Shown: piece by piece, positions 25,040 through 34,191 of the stretch
Numbering within the stretch: the first letter of the stretch is position 1
How the letters are laid out: each line of letters begins with the position of its first letter
Assembly (NCBI RefSeq): GCF_014207135.1
Contig: NZ_JACHCC010000009.1
Coordinates: 248,001 to 312,000 of the forward strand
DNA: 64,000 nucleotides
Direction of reading: 5' to 3'
Source of the DNA: Pedobacter cryoconitis
GTDB taxonomy: Bacteria; Bacteroidota; Bacteroidia; Sphingobacteriales; Sphingobacteriaceae
Made by a program: the position numbers and the translations under genes
The notes under the pieces: model-generated
What the model saw: the letters and a program-made list of their open reading frames with translations, nothing else
Databases searched by the model: none
What the model was told of the DNA's origin: nothing

Positions 25040-25195
25040 CTGTTTAAAATCCGGATCCCGTCCGGAACCGGGAAAAGAATTCATGTAACATGAGTCTTAC
25101 AGGCAACTCAGCGGTTATTTTCTTATCTTCAATCCCTCTTTAAACTGAACCGATTTTCCAACTAATTAAATAAGATAATTAACAAAAGCTAAATA

Positions 25196-26812
25196 ATGAA
25201 TAAACACATTTTAAGTACAAGCCTGGCATTTCTGCTATGTCTGGCTGCCTGTGCGCAGAATAAAACTGCGGTTAAATTCAGTGAAAGCATTGATAAGGCA
25301 AATGCTTACAAACACCTTTCTGTACTCGCATCTGATGAATATGAAGGCAGGGAAACTGGTAAAAAAGGAGCCTGGATGGCTGCCGATTATATCAAAAACT
25401 ATTTCAAAAGTATTGGTCTAAAAGGCCCGGTAGAGGGAGAATATTTCCAGCCTATTGATATGGTTACCTATAACCTGACCCAAAGTAATTTCAAGATTAA
25501 TGGCCAGGCTAAGGAAAACAATAAAGATTTTGTTATTCCGGCCTATAATGTATCCCTCCAGGGATTTAACTTTGATGTTAAAGAAGTACTATTCGCTGGT
25601 TATGGCATCAATACAGCCGATTATAATGACTATGCAGATATCGATGTGGCCGGAAAAGTAGTACTGATCTTTGCGAATGGAAATCCAACCTTAAAAGATG
25701 AGCCTGCCCCGGCAGACCGTGCTGCAAGAAGAAAAGCAATGGCTGCAAAACGTCAGAAAATCCAATACCTGGCAGATCACAAAGCATTGGCTGTTCTGGA
25801 AATTGACCCTGCGCTGGATAACCTTTCTGAAGAAGCAAAGTTAATGTATGCGGGTTCGGGTCAACTTTCACTGAAAACAGCCGAAAGTACTGCACGTATG
25901 GCAAAAATGAAACCCTTTGCTTCCATTAGTATCTCGACAGCTACCGCTAACGAATTGCTAAAAGCTTCAGGGACTTCGGTAGAGACTATCCAGCAAAAGA
26001 TCAGTTCTACAGGAAAACCAGCCTCTTTTATCATCAATACAGCAGTGTCTGGCAGTGCATTGAAGAGCGAAGTTAAAGTAAGGGCAGAGAATGTACTGGG
26101 TTTCCTGGAAGGTTCGGATCCGGTCTTAAAAAAGGAAATCCTGGTGATCACCGGTCATTATGATCATATTGGTTTGACGACTTCCGGTACAGATAAAGTG
26201 AACAACGGTGCTGATGATGATGGCTCGGGAACTACCGGCGTATTGTTGATTGCCGATGCCTTTACTAAAGCTAAAGCCGCAGGAAAAGGGCCTAAAAGAA
26301 GTATCTTATTTATGACAGTAGTTGGTGAGGAAAAAGGTCTTTTAGGTTCAGAATGGTATTCGGAACACCCTGTACTTCCACTGGAAAATACGATTACTGA
26401 TTTAAATATTGATATGATCGGAAGGGTCGATTCTGCACATAAAGATCATCCTGATTATGTATATATCATTGGGTCTGATATGTTAAGTTCAGAACTGAAT
26501 GCGGCAGGAATAAAAGCCAATGACGACTACCTGAAAATGAACCTGGATATGAAATATAATAACAGAACAGATCCAAACCAGTTCTACTATCGTTCAGACC
26601 ATTATAATTTTGCCAAACACGGTATACCGGTGATCTTCTATTTCAACGGCGTACATGAAGACTACCATCAGCCGGGTGATGAAGTGAGTAAAATCAACTT
26701 CGACATGCTGGCCAGACGGGCAAAATTAGTCTATTTTACTGCCTGGGACCTGGCAAACCGTCCAAACCGGCCTAAGGTAGATAAAAACGAAGATGGCACA
26801 CCTAAAAACTAA
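25196..26812 (+). CDS. M28 family metallopeptidase, lipoprotein
   Basis: 538 residues with a lipoprotein signal (MNKHILSTSLAFLLCLAAC; lipobox LAAC). The residues after Cys (AQNKT) lack an acidic surface-export signal. A PA-like insert lies around residues 110-260, then the M28 dinuclear zinc domain: HYDHIG (first ligand His), NGADDDGSGTTG (bridging Asp), and GEEKGLLGSEWY (catalytic and binding Glu), with a late HEDYHQPGDE His ligand. Probably an envelope aminopeptidase. Own terminator at 26817-26845; the gap before it (24989-25195) holds only the rpiB terminator and no clear promoter. Confidence 0.93.
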   Translation: MNKHILSTSLAFLLCLAACAQNKTAVKFSESIDKANAYKHLSVLASDEYEGRETGKKGAWMAADYIKNYFKSIGLKGPVEGEYFQPIDMVTYNLTQSNFKINGQAKENNKDFVIPAYNVSLQGFNFDVKEVLFAGYGINTADYNDYADIDVAGKVVLIFANGNPTLKDEPAPADRAARRKAMAAKRQKIQYLADHKALAVLEIDPALDNLSEEAKLMYAGSGQLSLKTAESTARMAKMKPFASISISTATANELLKASGTSVETIQQKISSTGKPASFIINTAVSGSALKSEVKVRAENVLGFLEGSDPVLKKEILVITGHYDHIGLTTSGTDKVNNGADDDGSGTTGVLLIADAFTKAKAAGKGPKRSILFMTVVGEEKGLLGSEWYSEHPVLPLENTITDLNIDMIGRVDSAHKDHPDYVYIIGSDMLSSELNAAGIKANDDYLKMNLDMKYNNRTDPNQFYYRSDHYNFAKHGIPVIFYFNGVHEDYHQPGDEVSKINFDMLARRAKLVYFTAWDLANRPNRPKVDKNEDGTPKN

Positions 26813-26816
26813 TTTC

Positions 26817-26845
26817 AAAAAACCTGCATAACGTGCAGGTTTTTT
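26817..26845 (+). terminator. Terminator after the M28 peptidase gene
   Basis: A 12-bp perfect stem AAAAAACCTGCA/TGCAGGTTTTTT with 5-base loop TAACG, starting 4 bases after the stop codon. Confidence 0.88.
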
Positions 26846-26879
26846 CGTTTAGCTACAAGCGTAATTATTATATTTGAAA

Positions 26880-28271
26880 ATGACGAAGATTGCTGAAGAG
26901 TTTTTGGAAAAGGCAGATGAGAAGGCATTTGATCTGGATCATCGTAACACGATCAACCACAACATTGGTAAATACAATGATGCGGTTGCAAAGGGTTTAA
27001 CGAGATTTGAGAATTTAGAAAACTCAAAAAAGAAGGCCCATGTAATCAAATGGCGGGTAATGGAAAATCTCGACAAATTCTTACCTGAATTTGAATCGAA
27101 TTTCCAGCGTCGGGGTGGAAAAGTAATCTGGGCAAATGATACAGAAGAAGCACAAAAAGAGATCTTAAATATAATCAACAGGAACGGTGGCAAATCGGTT
27201 ATCAAATCGAAATCCATGACTACTGAAGAAATTCATTTAAATGACTTTCTGGAGAAAAATGGGATAACCTCTGTAGAAAGTGATCTGGGCGAATTTATTG
27301 TTCAGTTACTGGGACAGAAACCCTATCACATTGTCACACCGGCAATGCACCTGACCAAAGAAGATATCGCTAAATTATTCCACGAGAAATTTGGTACACC
27401 TATAGATTTCACACCCGAACAGCTTACACAGAAAGCCCGGGAATTACTGCGTGAAAAATATCTGACCGCTGATATCGGTATAACTGGTGGTAATTTCCTG
27501 ATCGCTGATACGGGCAGCATTGCATTAACGGAAAATGAAGGTAATGCCAGGCTGAGCACAACCTTTCCAAGAATACATATTGCCATTGTCGGCATTGAAA
27601 AGATAATCCCCTCGATGGCAGATCTTGACCTTTTCTGGCCGCTGTTATCCAGCCATGGAACGGGTCAGAACCTGACTGTATATAATACTATTCTGAGTGG
27701 CCCGAGACAGCCTGGTGAAACTGACGGACCGGAAGAAATGTATGTGATCCTGTTGGATAACGGACGTACCAATCTGCTCGCGCAGAAAGATCAGCGTCAG
27801 GGCTTGTATTGCATCCGTTGCGGAGCCTGTCTGAATGCCTGTCCGGTTTATAAAAACATTGGGGGACATACCTACAATACAACTTATAGTGGCCCGATCG
27901 GCTCTATCATTACTCCGCATCTACAGGGGATGAAAGATTTCAAACACCTGAGTTATGCCTCAAGTCTTTGCGGGAAATGTTCTGAAGTCTGCCCGGTAAA
28001 AATTGACATTCATAAAATGCTGCTCCTGAACAGAAGAGATGCTGCAGACCAGCATGAAAATTCTAAAACTGAAGAAATTGGCTGGAAAGTATGGAATGCC
28101 GGAATGGCGAAAAGATCCAGAATGGATATGTTCGGAGGAAAAATCAAGAACTTCTTTCTTAAATTTTTCTTTAAAAAGATGTGGGGAAAGTATCGTGAAA
28201 TGCCGGAAGTAGCACCTAAATCCTTCGCTAAACAGTGGGAGGAACAAAATAAAACTAAACCACAAACCTAA
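26880..28271 (+). CDS. lutB: LutB/LldF-type L-lactate oxidation iron-sulfur protein
   Basis: 463 residues from the ATG at 26880 (a TTG two codons upstream also opens the frame). The LUD domain covers about residues 60-290, including VESDLGEFIVQL and ITGGNFLIADTGSIAL. Two 4Fe-4S motifs follow: CIRCGACLNACPVY and CGKCSEVCPVKIDI. LutABC oxidises L-lactate to pyruvate, but no lutA or lutC lies beside it here, so the partners are elsewhere or the role differs. A consensus -7 box TATATTTG (26869-26876) ends only 3 bases before the ATG. The E1 fusion follows after 5 bases. Confidence 0.9.
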   Translation: MTKIAEEFLEKADEKAFDLDHRNTINHNIGKYNDAVAKGLTRFENLENSKKKAHVIKWRVMENLDKFLPEFESNFQRRGGKVIWANDTEEAQKEILNIINRNGGKSVIKSKSMTTEEIHLNDFLEKNGITSVESDLGEFIVQLLGQKPYHIVTPAMHLTKEDIAKLFHEKFGTPIDFTPEQLTQKARELLREKYLTADIGITGGNFLIADTGSIALTENEGNARLSTTFPRIHIAIVGIEKIIPSMADLDLFWPLLSSHGTGQNLTVYNTILSGPRQPGETDGPEEMYVILLDNGRTNLLAQKDQRQGLYCIRCGACLNACPVYKNIGGHTYNTTYSGPIGSIITPHLQGMKDFKHLSYASSLCGKCSEVCPVKIDIHKMLLLNRRDAADQHENSKTEEIGWKVWNAGMAKRSRMDMFGGKIKNFFLKFFFKKMWGKYREMPEVAPKSFAKQWEEQNKTKPQT

Positions 28272-28276
28272 CCTAT

Positions 28277-30253
28277 ATGCATTTCGACCGGAAAGAAAAA
28301 GACGATAAAACATTATTGTCGCTGTATAAGTGTCTCCTTTATCCCAGAATGGTCGAAGAAAAAATGCTGATCCTGCTCAGACAGGGTCATATAGGGAAAT
28401 GGTTTTCAGGAATCGGACAGGAAGCTATTGCTGTAGGTTCAACCCTGGCCATGAATGCAGAAGAATATATTCTTCCCATGCACAGGAACCTGGGGGTCTT
28501 TACCTCCAGGGATATTCCCCTGCGTAACTTAATGGCGCAGTGGCAGGGAAAGGTAACCGGCTTTACCAAAGGCAGGGACAGGTCTTTTCATTTCGGCACG
28601 CAGGATTACAAAATCATTGGTATGATCTCTCACCTGGGTCCGCAAATGGCCCTGGCTGACGGAATTGCCATGGCGGATCTGATTGCGGGTCAAAATAAGG
28701 CTACCCTGGTTTTTACAGGGGAAGGCGCTACCAGTGAAGGCGACTTTCATGAAGCCATCAATGTAGCTTCAGTCTGGAATTTACCAGTCATCTTTCTGAT
28801 TGAAAATAATGGCTACGGTCTCTCTACCCCTATCAATGAACAATTTAATTGTGAACACCTGGTTGACCGGGCAATTGGTTATGGCATTGAGGGGATTCAG
28901 ATAGACGGAAACAATATCCTCGAAGTTTTCGATACGATTACCGAAATCACAGAGAGCATCCGCTTAAATCCCAGACCTGTTCTGCTTGAATGTTTAACTT
29001 TCAGAATGCGCGGCCACGAGGAAGCTTCGGGCACAAAATATATACCTGCTCAGCTGTTTGAAGAATGGGGCACTAAAGACCCTGTTAAAACATTTGAAGA
29101 TTACCTTTTTCATCAGCGCGTACTGACCGATGAATTGTTACAGGAGATCAAAGCTGAATTTAAAGCTGAAATAGACCGGGAGATTGAGCTTGCTTTTAAA
29201 GATGCGGATCCTGTCCCTTCGATAGAAACGGAACTCGCGGATATGTATTACCCCTATATACAGGAAGTTACTCTCCCTACTGAATCAGCTACAGAAATGC
29301 GGTATATTGATGCCATCAGTGACGGATTGAGAATCGGAATGCAGCAACATCACAACCTGGTTATTATGGGTCAGGATATTGCCGAATACGGAGGTGCCTT
29401 TAAAATAACTGCTGGTTTTGTAGAAGAATTTGGTAAAGCCAGAGTGCGAAATACCCCCATCTGTGAATCTGCAATTGTAGGTGCGGGACTTGGCCTTTCT
29501 ATCAATGGATATAAAGCTGTCGTAGAAATGCAGTTTGCTGATTTTGTCACCTGTGGTTTTAACCAGATTATAAATAACCTGGCCAAAACACATTATCGCT
29601 GGGGAGAAAAAGCGGATGTAGTAATTCGTATGCCAACAGGAGCCGGTACTGGGGCAGGGCCTTTTCATTCTCAGAGTAATGAAGCCTGGTTTACCAAAAC
29701 TCCCGGACTCAAAATAGTGTACCCTGCTTTCCCATATGATGCTAAGGGTTTATTAATTGCCGCGATTGAAGATCCTAACCCTGTGCTCTATTTTGAACAT
29801 AAATATTTATACAGAAGTTTAAGTGGTGAAGTTCCTGCTGGTTATTACACGGTCGCAATCGGAAAGGCAAACCTGTTAAAACAGGGCAACCAGTTGACAA
29901 TAATCACCTATGGTCTTGGGGTACACTGGGCTTTGTCCTACCTGGAGGCCCACCCGGAATTAGCTATTTCACTGGTAGATCTGTGCAGTTTACAACCCTG
30001 GGACAAAGAAACCGTTTCGGAAGCCGTAAAATCAACCGGCAGAGTGATTATACTTCATGAAGATACCCTGAGTTGTGGTTTCGGAGCAGAGATCGCAGCA
30101 TGGATTGCCGAACACTGCTTCACCTATCTTGATGCCCCCGTCATGCGCTGTGCAAGTATAGATACGGCCATTCCGATGAGTAAAATACTGGAAGATCAGT
30201 TCCTCGCCAAGAGCCGTTTGCATAAAACTGTACAAAAAATACTGGCCTATTGA
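28277..30253 (+). CDS. 2-oxoacid dehydrogenase E1, fused alpha and beta subunits
   Basis: 658 residues. The first half (about 1-325) is an E1 alpha: RMVEEKMLILLRQG, and the thiamine-pyrophosphate motif GEGATSEGDFHEA through LIENNGYG (about 148-180). The second half (about 335-658) is an E1 beta: MGQDIAEYGGAFKITAGF, EMQFADFV, and PTGAGTGAGPFHSQSNEAW. Such single-chain E1 proteins are common in Bacteroidota, usually annotated as branched-chain 2-oxoacid (or pyruvate) dehydrogenase E1. No E2 or E3 gene is adjacent. Branched-chain acyl-CoA from such a complex primes iso-fatty acids, but substrate is inference. Confidence 0.92.
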   Translation: MHFDRKEKDDKTLLSLYKCLLYPRMVEEKMLILLRQGHIGKWFSGIGQEAIAVGSTLAMNAEEYILPMHRNLGVFTSRDIPLRNLMAQWQGKVTGFTKGRDRSFHFGTQDYKIIGMISHLGPQMALADGIAMADLIAGQNKATLVFTGEGATSEGDFHEAINVASVWNLPVIFLIENNGYGLSTPINEQFNCEHLVDRAIGYGIEGIQIDGNNILEVFDTITEITESIRLNPRPVLLECLTFRMRGHEEASGTKYIPAQLFEEWGTKDPVKTFEDYLFHQRVLTDELLQEIKAEFKAEIDREIELAFKDADPVPSIETELADMYYPYIQEVTLPTESATEMRYIDAISDGLRIGMQQHHNLVIMGQDIAEYGGAFKITAGFVEEFGKARVRNTPICESAIVGAGLGLSINGYKAVVEMQFADFVTCGFNQIINNLAKTHYRWGEKADVVIRMPTGAGTGAGPFHSQSNEAWFTKTPGLKIVYPAFPYDAKGLLIAAIEDPNPVLYFEHKYLYRSLSGEVPAGYYTVAIGKANLLKQGNQLTIITYGLGVHWALSYLEAHPELAISLVDLCSLQPWDKETVSEAVKSTGRVIILHEDTLSCGFGAEIAAWIAEHCFTYLDAPVMRCASIDTAIPMSKILEDQFLAKSRLHKTVQKILAY

Positions 30254-30313
30254 TGCGTTGGCACGATAATGGCCTGTCCTGGACAGCATTGCCATTATTT
30301 ACAGAAGCGCGAC

Positions 30314-31132
30314 ATGAGAACCATTTATTTACTAAGTTTAGGATTACTGCTCTTTACGCTTCCTGGTTGTAATTATTTTAAGTCTACCCATCCGCAAGCT
30401 GCTTTGCCCGAAGAAGGTATGACCGGAATAACCGATAAATCCATCTTAAATTTTTCTGCAGCGATTGACAGGAATCTTAAAGATTACAGAAAGCAGTACA
30501 GTCTGATTTATGAATCAGGCGATTTCTCGGTGTACGCAGAAAAATACAGTGCCCATGATAATGGTATGTTATATAAAACCTATACCACTAACGGGACTAT
30601 CAGTAATACAGTAAAAAGCTACTATTTTAAAAATGACAGTCTGATCCTGGTGAAGGAACGGAATAAACTCATGAATGAGGAGGGAGGTGTTTACAGGGAC
30701 CGTCGCATTTACCTGCGCAATAACGTTACCTTTAAAATAGATAACCGCACAGCAAGTTCAGAAGAAGCACTCCGCACACTTCCCTATCTGCCTGTACAAC
30801 CTGCTGACAGTAAATATCCGGATGATAATTATGTTTCGGATGTGAAAGGTATCAATGATGCAATCAATGGTACTGATAAGTTTGAAATGGTATTCGATAA
30901 TATCACTACGTATCCTGATGCACTTTATATTACGCTCAAGAGTAAAAGACAGTCAAACTATAAGGCAAGTATCCTGGTAAAAAATAAAGATACTTACGTA
31001 GACAGCCTGTTAAATTTCCCGGGACTCTTTAAAGATCGCTGGTTAAAACTGAAATGGGTTATCGAGGATCACAACGCTGTTTATGTTCCTGTTGCAGCTG
31101 CAACCACTTCGGCCAGCGGGCTAAACAAATAG
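30314..31132 (+). CDS. Hypothetical lipoprotein
   Basis: I do not recognise a family. The frame opens at 30269, but the ATG at 30314 gives a lipoprotein signal (MRTIYLLSLGLLLFTLPGC, lipobox LPGC), so that start is used; 272 residues. The mature protein is rich in Tyr, Asn, Asp and Lys with alternating strands, suggesting a beta-rich periplasmic domain, and contains a long polar middle and a short Ser/Thr/Ala tail. Its 3' end overlaps the convergent SprT-like gene by 52 bases. Confidence 0.65.
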   Translation: MRTIYLLSLGLLLFTLPGCNYFKSTHPQAALPEEGMTGITDKSILNFSAAIDRNLKDYRKQYSLIYESGDFSVYAEKYSAHDNGMLYKTYTTNGTISNTVKSYYFKNDSLILVKERNKLMNEEGGVYRDRRIYLRNNVTFKIDNRTASSEEALRTLPYLPVQPADSKYPDDNYVSDVKGINDAINGTDKFEMVFDNITTYPDALYITLKSKRQSNYKASILVKNKDTYVDSLLNFPGLFKDRWLKLKWVIEDHNAVYVPVAAATTSASGLNK

Positions 31133-31695
31133 ATATTACCGTTATCCAGACATTCACACCGGAACCTTTTCCTGAGCTGCTCTCCCTTTTTGAATCTGCG
31201 TCCATCCTTAATAGTAAATACAGTATGCTGGGGCAACTCTTCCAGGCGGGTATGATCTCTGACAACATCATATTTTTTGAGCGCCCTGGAGAGCTTTAAA
31301 TCGGTACAACTCGAAGCCGACGGATTACTCAGATAAGTGCTGATAGCGATGTGGAGATCTTCCGGAAAAATCTGCTGATCCAGAAAAGGGGTCATCATTC
31401 TTTTAAAATTATGCTTCCATTCTCCACCATGGGGTTTGACCTTATTTTTATGATCATTCCAGGTGAGCAAATGTGCAAATTCATGAACTGTAGTCACCAG
31501 AAAAGCATAGCGGTTCAGATTGTTGTTCACTGATATCTTATGTCCCAATTGTTTAAAAGGGTGTCTGTAGTCCCCCAGTTTAGTGGCCCTGCTTTTGGAT
31601 ATCTTAAATTCGCACTGAAAATAATCAATCCATTTAGCTATTACCGGAGCTGCCTCGGGGGGCATATACTGTGCTAAAACATTGATTTTTTCCAC
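31081..31695 (-). CDS. SprT-like zinc-metalloprotease domain protein
   Basis: 204 residues of the SprT-like family. The zinc site is HEFAH (71-75) with a candidate third ligand His89 in PHGGEWKHNF, the usual spacing for SprT/Spartan domains. N-terminal LGDYRHPFKQL and HKISVNNNLNRYAFL strands lead into it. Bacterial SprT proteins have no established substrate; the eukaryotic relative Spartan degrades DNA-protein crosslinks. No Zn-ribbon with the full CxxC pairs is visible at the C-terminus. Overlaps the convergent lipoprotein gene by 52 bases. Confidence 0.88.
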   Translation of the reverse strand: MEKINVLAQYMPPEAAPVIAKWIDYFQCEFKISKSRATKLGDYRHPFKQLGHKISVNNNLNRYAFLVTTVHEFAHLLTWNDHKNKVKPHGGEWKHNFKRMMTPFLDQQIFPEDLHIAISTYLSNPSASSCTDLKLSRALKKYDVVRDHTRLEELPQHTVFTIKDGRRFKKGEQLRKRFRCECLDNGNIYLFSPLAEVVAAATGT

Positions 31696-31713
31696 AGTAC
31701 TAAGATAAAGAAT

Positions 31714-33834
31714 TTACTTTAAAAGTTGGAAGGCTATTAAGCTGGCTACATAGGCCATTCCTGTCATGTACACGATTTGTATAACCGGCCATTTCCATGA
31801 TTTGGTCTCTCTGTATACAACCGCTACCGTACTCATACACTGCATTGCGAAAGCGTAAAACAGCATCAGCGCAAAACCAGTAGCAAAGGTAAATACCGGC
31901 AATCCGGTTTCAGGATTTCTGGCTTCTCTCATTTTATCTCTTATCGTTCCTGTCTGTCCCTCTCCGTTGTCTACACTGTAAATGGTAGCCATCGTTCCTA
32001 CAAACGCCTCTCTTGCTGCAAATGATGTAATCAGTGAAATACCTATCTTCCAGTCAAAACCCAGGGGCTTGATGACAGGTTCTATAGTCCGGCCCAGAAT
32101 ACCTGCATAAGAACTTTCCAGTTTTTCTGCAGCTTTATCTCTTTCCAGTGTACTGATCTGTAAACTGTCTTTCTTCAGCTCAATCGCTGCATATTTTTTC
32201 TCTATCTGGTCAAAGCTTTTGGGAGGGCCATAAGTAGCCATTACCCACAATACAATGGAAATAGCAATGATCACCTTACCTGCTTCAAATACGAATGTCT
32301 TGGATTTCTCATACATGGTAAACAGGACATTGTTCCATCTTGGCATCCTGTAAACTGGTAACTCCATAATAAAATATGATTTCTCTGTAGCCTTGATCAG
32401 GAATTTCATGACAAAAGCAACGATAACCGCAGCGAAAATACTGATCAGATACATCCCCATCAGGGCTAATGCCTGCATATTGATGATACCGAACAGTTTC
32501 GTATCCGGAATGATCAGAGAGATCAGTAAAGTATAAACAGGAAGCCTTGCAGAACAGCTGACCAATGGTGAAACCATAATCGTAATAATCCTGTCCTTCC
32601 AGTTTTCAATATTCCTGGCGCTCATAATAGAGGGTACTGCACAGGCAAAACTACCGATCATCGGGACCACAGATTTACCACTCATCCCGAATTTCCTCAT
32701 GATTTTGTCCATCATAAAGGTTACCCTGGCCATATAACCGGTATCTTCCAGAATTGAAATCAGTGCAAATAAAATTGCAATCTGAGGAACAAACACACTA
32801 ATCCCACCTATTCCGGCAACAATACCATCCAGAAAAAGATTAGTTAATATTCCATCGGGAAGATGTTCATGTCCGAATTTCGTAAACCAGGCAAATCCCT
32901 CTTCGATGAGTCCCATTGGATAGGCGGCCAGCGAAAAAATGGCATTAAAAATAAATAACAGGATAAAAATGAAGATAAAAAATCCCCAGAAACGATTTGT
33001 TAATACAGAGTCTATTTTATCACTGAATGCAAATTTCTTTATAGCACCTGTATCTTTGATCACACCGCTTAAGACAGTGCTTAAATATCTGTAACGCGCG
33101 ATTGTCTCGGCTGCCTGTAATTTTGAAGACTCAAAATGGTGTGCCTTTTTAATCTGTTCTAATTGTGTATGCTGTGCTGAAGTATAAATATCAAGGTGTT
33201 CATGCTGATGAAGTAACTGTAAAGCAAAATAATCATTGCTGGTACCCAGAAAAGTCTTTGCTTCTTCTATGGCATCTTTTGCCAGTACATTAACATCTGC
33301 TCCCTCCACCTGGGTAGGAATAGTAGTCGCATTGGCAATTGCTTTTTTCAGTTCTTCGAGGCCTGTTTTACTTCTTGCAGAAATAGCCACAACCTGTACA
33401 CCCAGACGTGAAGAAAGTTCATCAATATTAATATCGATCCCTTCCTTTTTAGCCATATCTGTCATATTCAGGGCAAGTATTACCGGAATCTGCAGATCAG
33501 CTACCTGAGAATACAACAATAAATTCCTGCGCAGGTTAGTCGCATCAGCCACCAGTACTACCAGATCCGGATGGCTCCGGTTTTGCTGATCTGCCAGAAC
33601 CTGGAAAACGATACTCTCGTCTTTACTCTTCGGATATAAACTATAGGTACCTGGCAGATCGACTACTTCAGCCTGTCTGTCCGCAGAGAGTTTACAATAA
33701 CCTGTTTTCTTATCAACAGTAATTCCCGGAAAGTTCCCGATTTTCTGGTTTAACCCGGTAAGCAGGTTAAACAAAGTTGATTTTCCCGTATTCGGATTCC
33801 CAACCAGTGCAATTTTTAAAGTAGTAGCAGCCAA
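31714..33834 (-). CDS. feoB: Ferrous iron transporter FeoB
   Basis: 706 residues. An N-terminal G domain has G1 GNPNTGKST (12-20), G3 DLPG (59-62) and G4 NMTD. The membrane part begins near residue 285 with paired Gate motifs and family blocks such as MIGSFACAVPSIMSARNIEN and MVSPLVSCSARLPVY, which contains the conserved Cys proposed for iron binding, and ends with a FAREAF-type SFAAREAFVGTMA block. Fe(II) uptake across the inner membrane. feoA precedes it by 7 bases. Confidence 0.97.
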   Translation of the reverse strand: MAATTLKIALVGNPNTGKSTLFNLLTGLNQKIGNFPGITVDKKTGYCKLSADRQAEVVDLPGTYSLYPKSKDESIVFQVLADQQNRSHPDLVVLVADATNLRRNLLLYSQVADLQIPVILALNMTDMAKKEGIDINIDELSSRLGVQVVAISARSKTGLEELKKAIANATTIPTQVEGADVNVLAKDAIEEAKTFLGTSNDYFALQLLHQHEHLDIYTSAQHTQLEQIKKAHHFESSKLQAAETIARYRYLSTVLSGVIKDTGAIKKFAFSDKIDSVLTNRFWGFFIFIFILLFIFNAIFSLAAYPMGLIEEGFAWFTKFGHEHLPDGILTNLFLDGIVAGIGGISVFVPQIAILFALISILEDTGYMARVTFMMDKIMRKFGMSGKSVVPMIGSFACAVPSIMSARNIENWKDRIITIMVSPLVSCSARLPVYTLLISLIIPDTKLFGIINMQALALMGMYLISIFAAVIVAFVMKFLIKATEKSYFIMELPVYRMPRWNNVLFTMYEKSKTFVFEAGKVIIAISIVLWVMATYGPPKSFDQIEKKYAAIELKKDSLQISTLERDKAAEKLESSYAGILGRTIEPVIKPLGFDWKIGISLITSFAAREAFVGTMATIYSVDNGEGQTGTIRDKMREARNPETGLPVFTFATGFALMLFYAFAMQCMSTVAVVYRETKSWKWPVIQIVYMTGMAYVASLIAFQLLK

Positions 33835-33841
33835 AATGTAT

Positions 33842-34057
33842 CTAAGAGATTATAATCACAGAAGCTTCGTTTTTACGTAAACAAAGTTGATATCCCGCAA
33901 CGCGGATAGCCATTGGATCACCCAGCGGAGCAAAACGTTCGACCTCCACAACTTCACCAGGCAAGCAGCCCATCTCTATTAATTTCACTGACATTTCTAA
34001 ATCTGTAAAAGCTACAATAGTGCCACGTTCTCCTGGATTTAACTGCGAAAGGTTCAT
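33842..34057 (-). CDS. feoA: Ferrous iron transport protein FeoA
   Basis: 71 residues, one SH3-like FeoA domain: MNLSQLNPGERGTIVAF, then LIEMGCLPGEVVEVERFAPLGDPMAIRVAGYQLCLRK. FeoA associates with FeoB and is needed for Fe(II) uptake. It heads the feoAB operon. Metal control through Fur or DtxR is expected, but I cannot identify an operator with confidence in the 83-base gap before the palindrome at 34141. Confidence 0.95.
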   Translation of the reverse strand: MNLSQLNPGERGTIVAFTDLEMSVKLIEMGCLPGEVVEVERFAPLGDPMAIRVAGYQLCLRKNEASVIIIS

Positions 34058-34140
34058 ATCTTTAATTAGTCCGCAAGGTACCCTTTATCAATAATAAATC
34101 CAAATAAACAAGGACTTATCCATCAAAAACCAGGTTGTTC

Positions 34141-34188
34141 TTAAACAAGAAAAGCCAGATTCAATTGAATCTGGCTTTTCTTGTTTAA
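34141..34188 (-). terminator. Perfect 48-bp palindrome, terminator of the outer-membrane protein gene
   Basis: Two 24-base arms are exact reverse complements with no spacer, so the RNA loop must come from the central CAATTG. It begins 3 bases after the outer-membrane gene's stop (34192, minus strand). A/T-rich outer arms (AAGAAAA / TTTTCTT) give it terminator form on either strand, and it insulates feoAB from the gene upstream. Confidence 0.85.
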
Positions 34189-34191
34189 ATT

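Noticed and set aside
25040..25195. Possible riboswitch or sRNA in the gap before the M28 peptidase gene
   Set aside because: Short GC patches (CCGGATCCCG, CCGGAACCGGG) do not form a convincing conserved fold; no promoter-terminator pair is seen.
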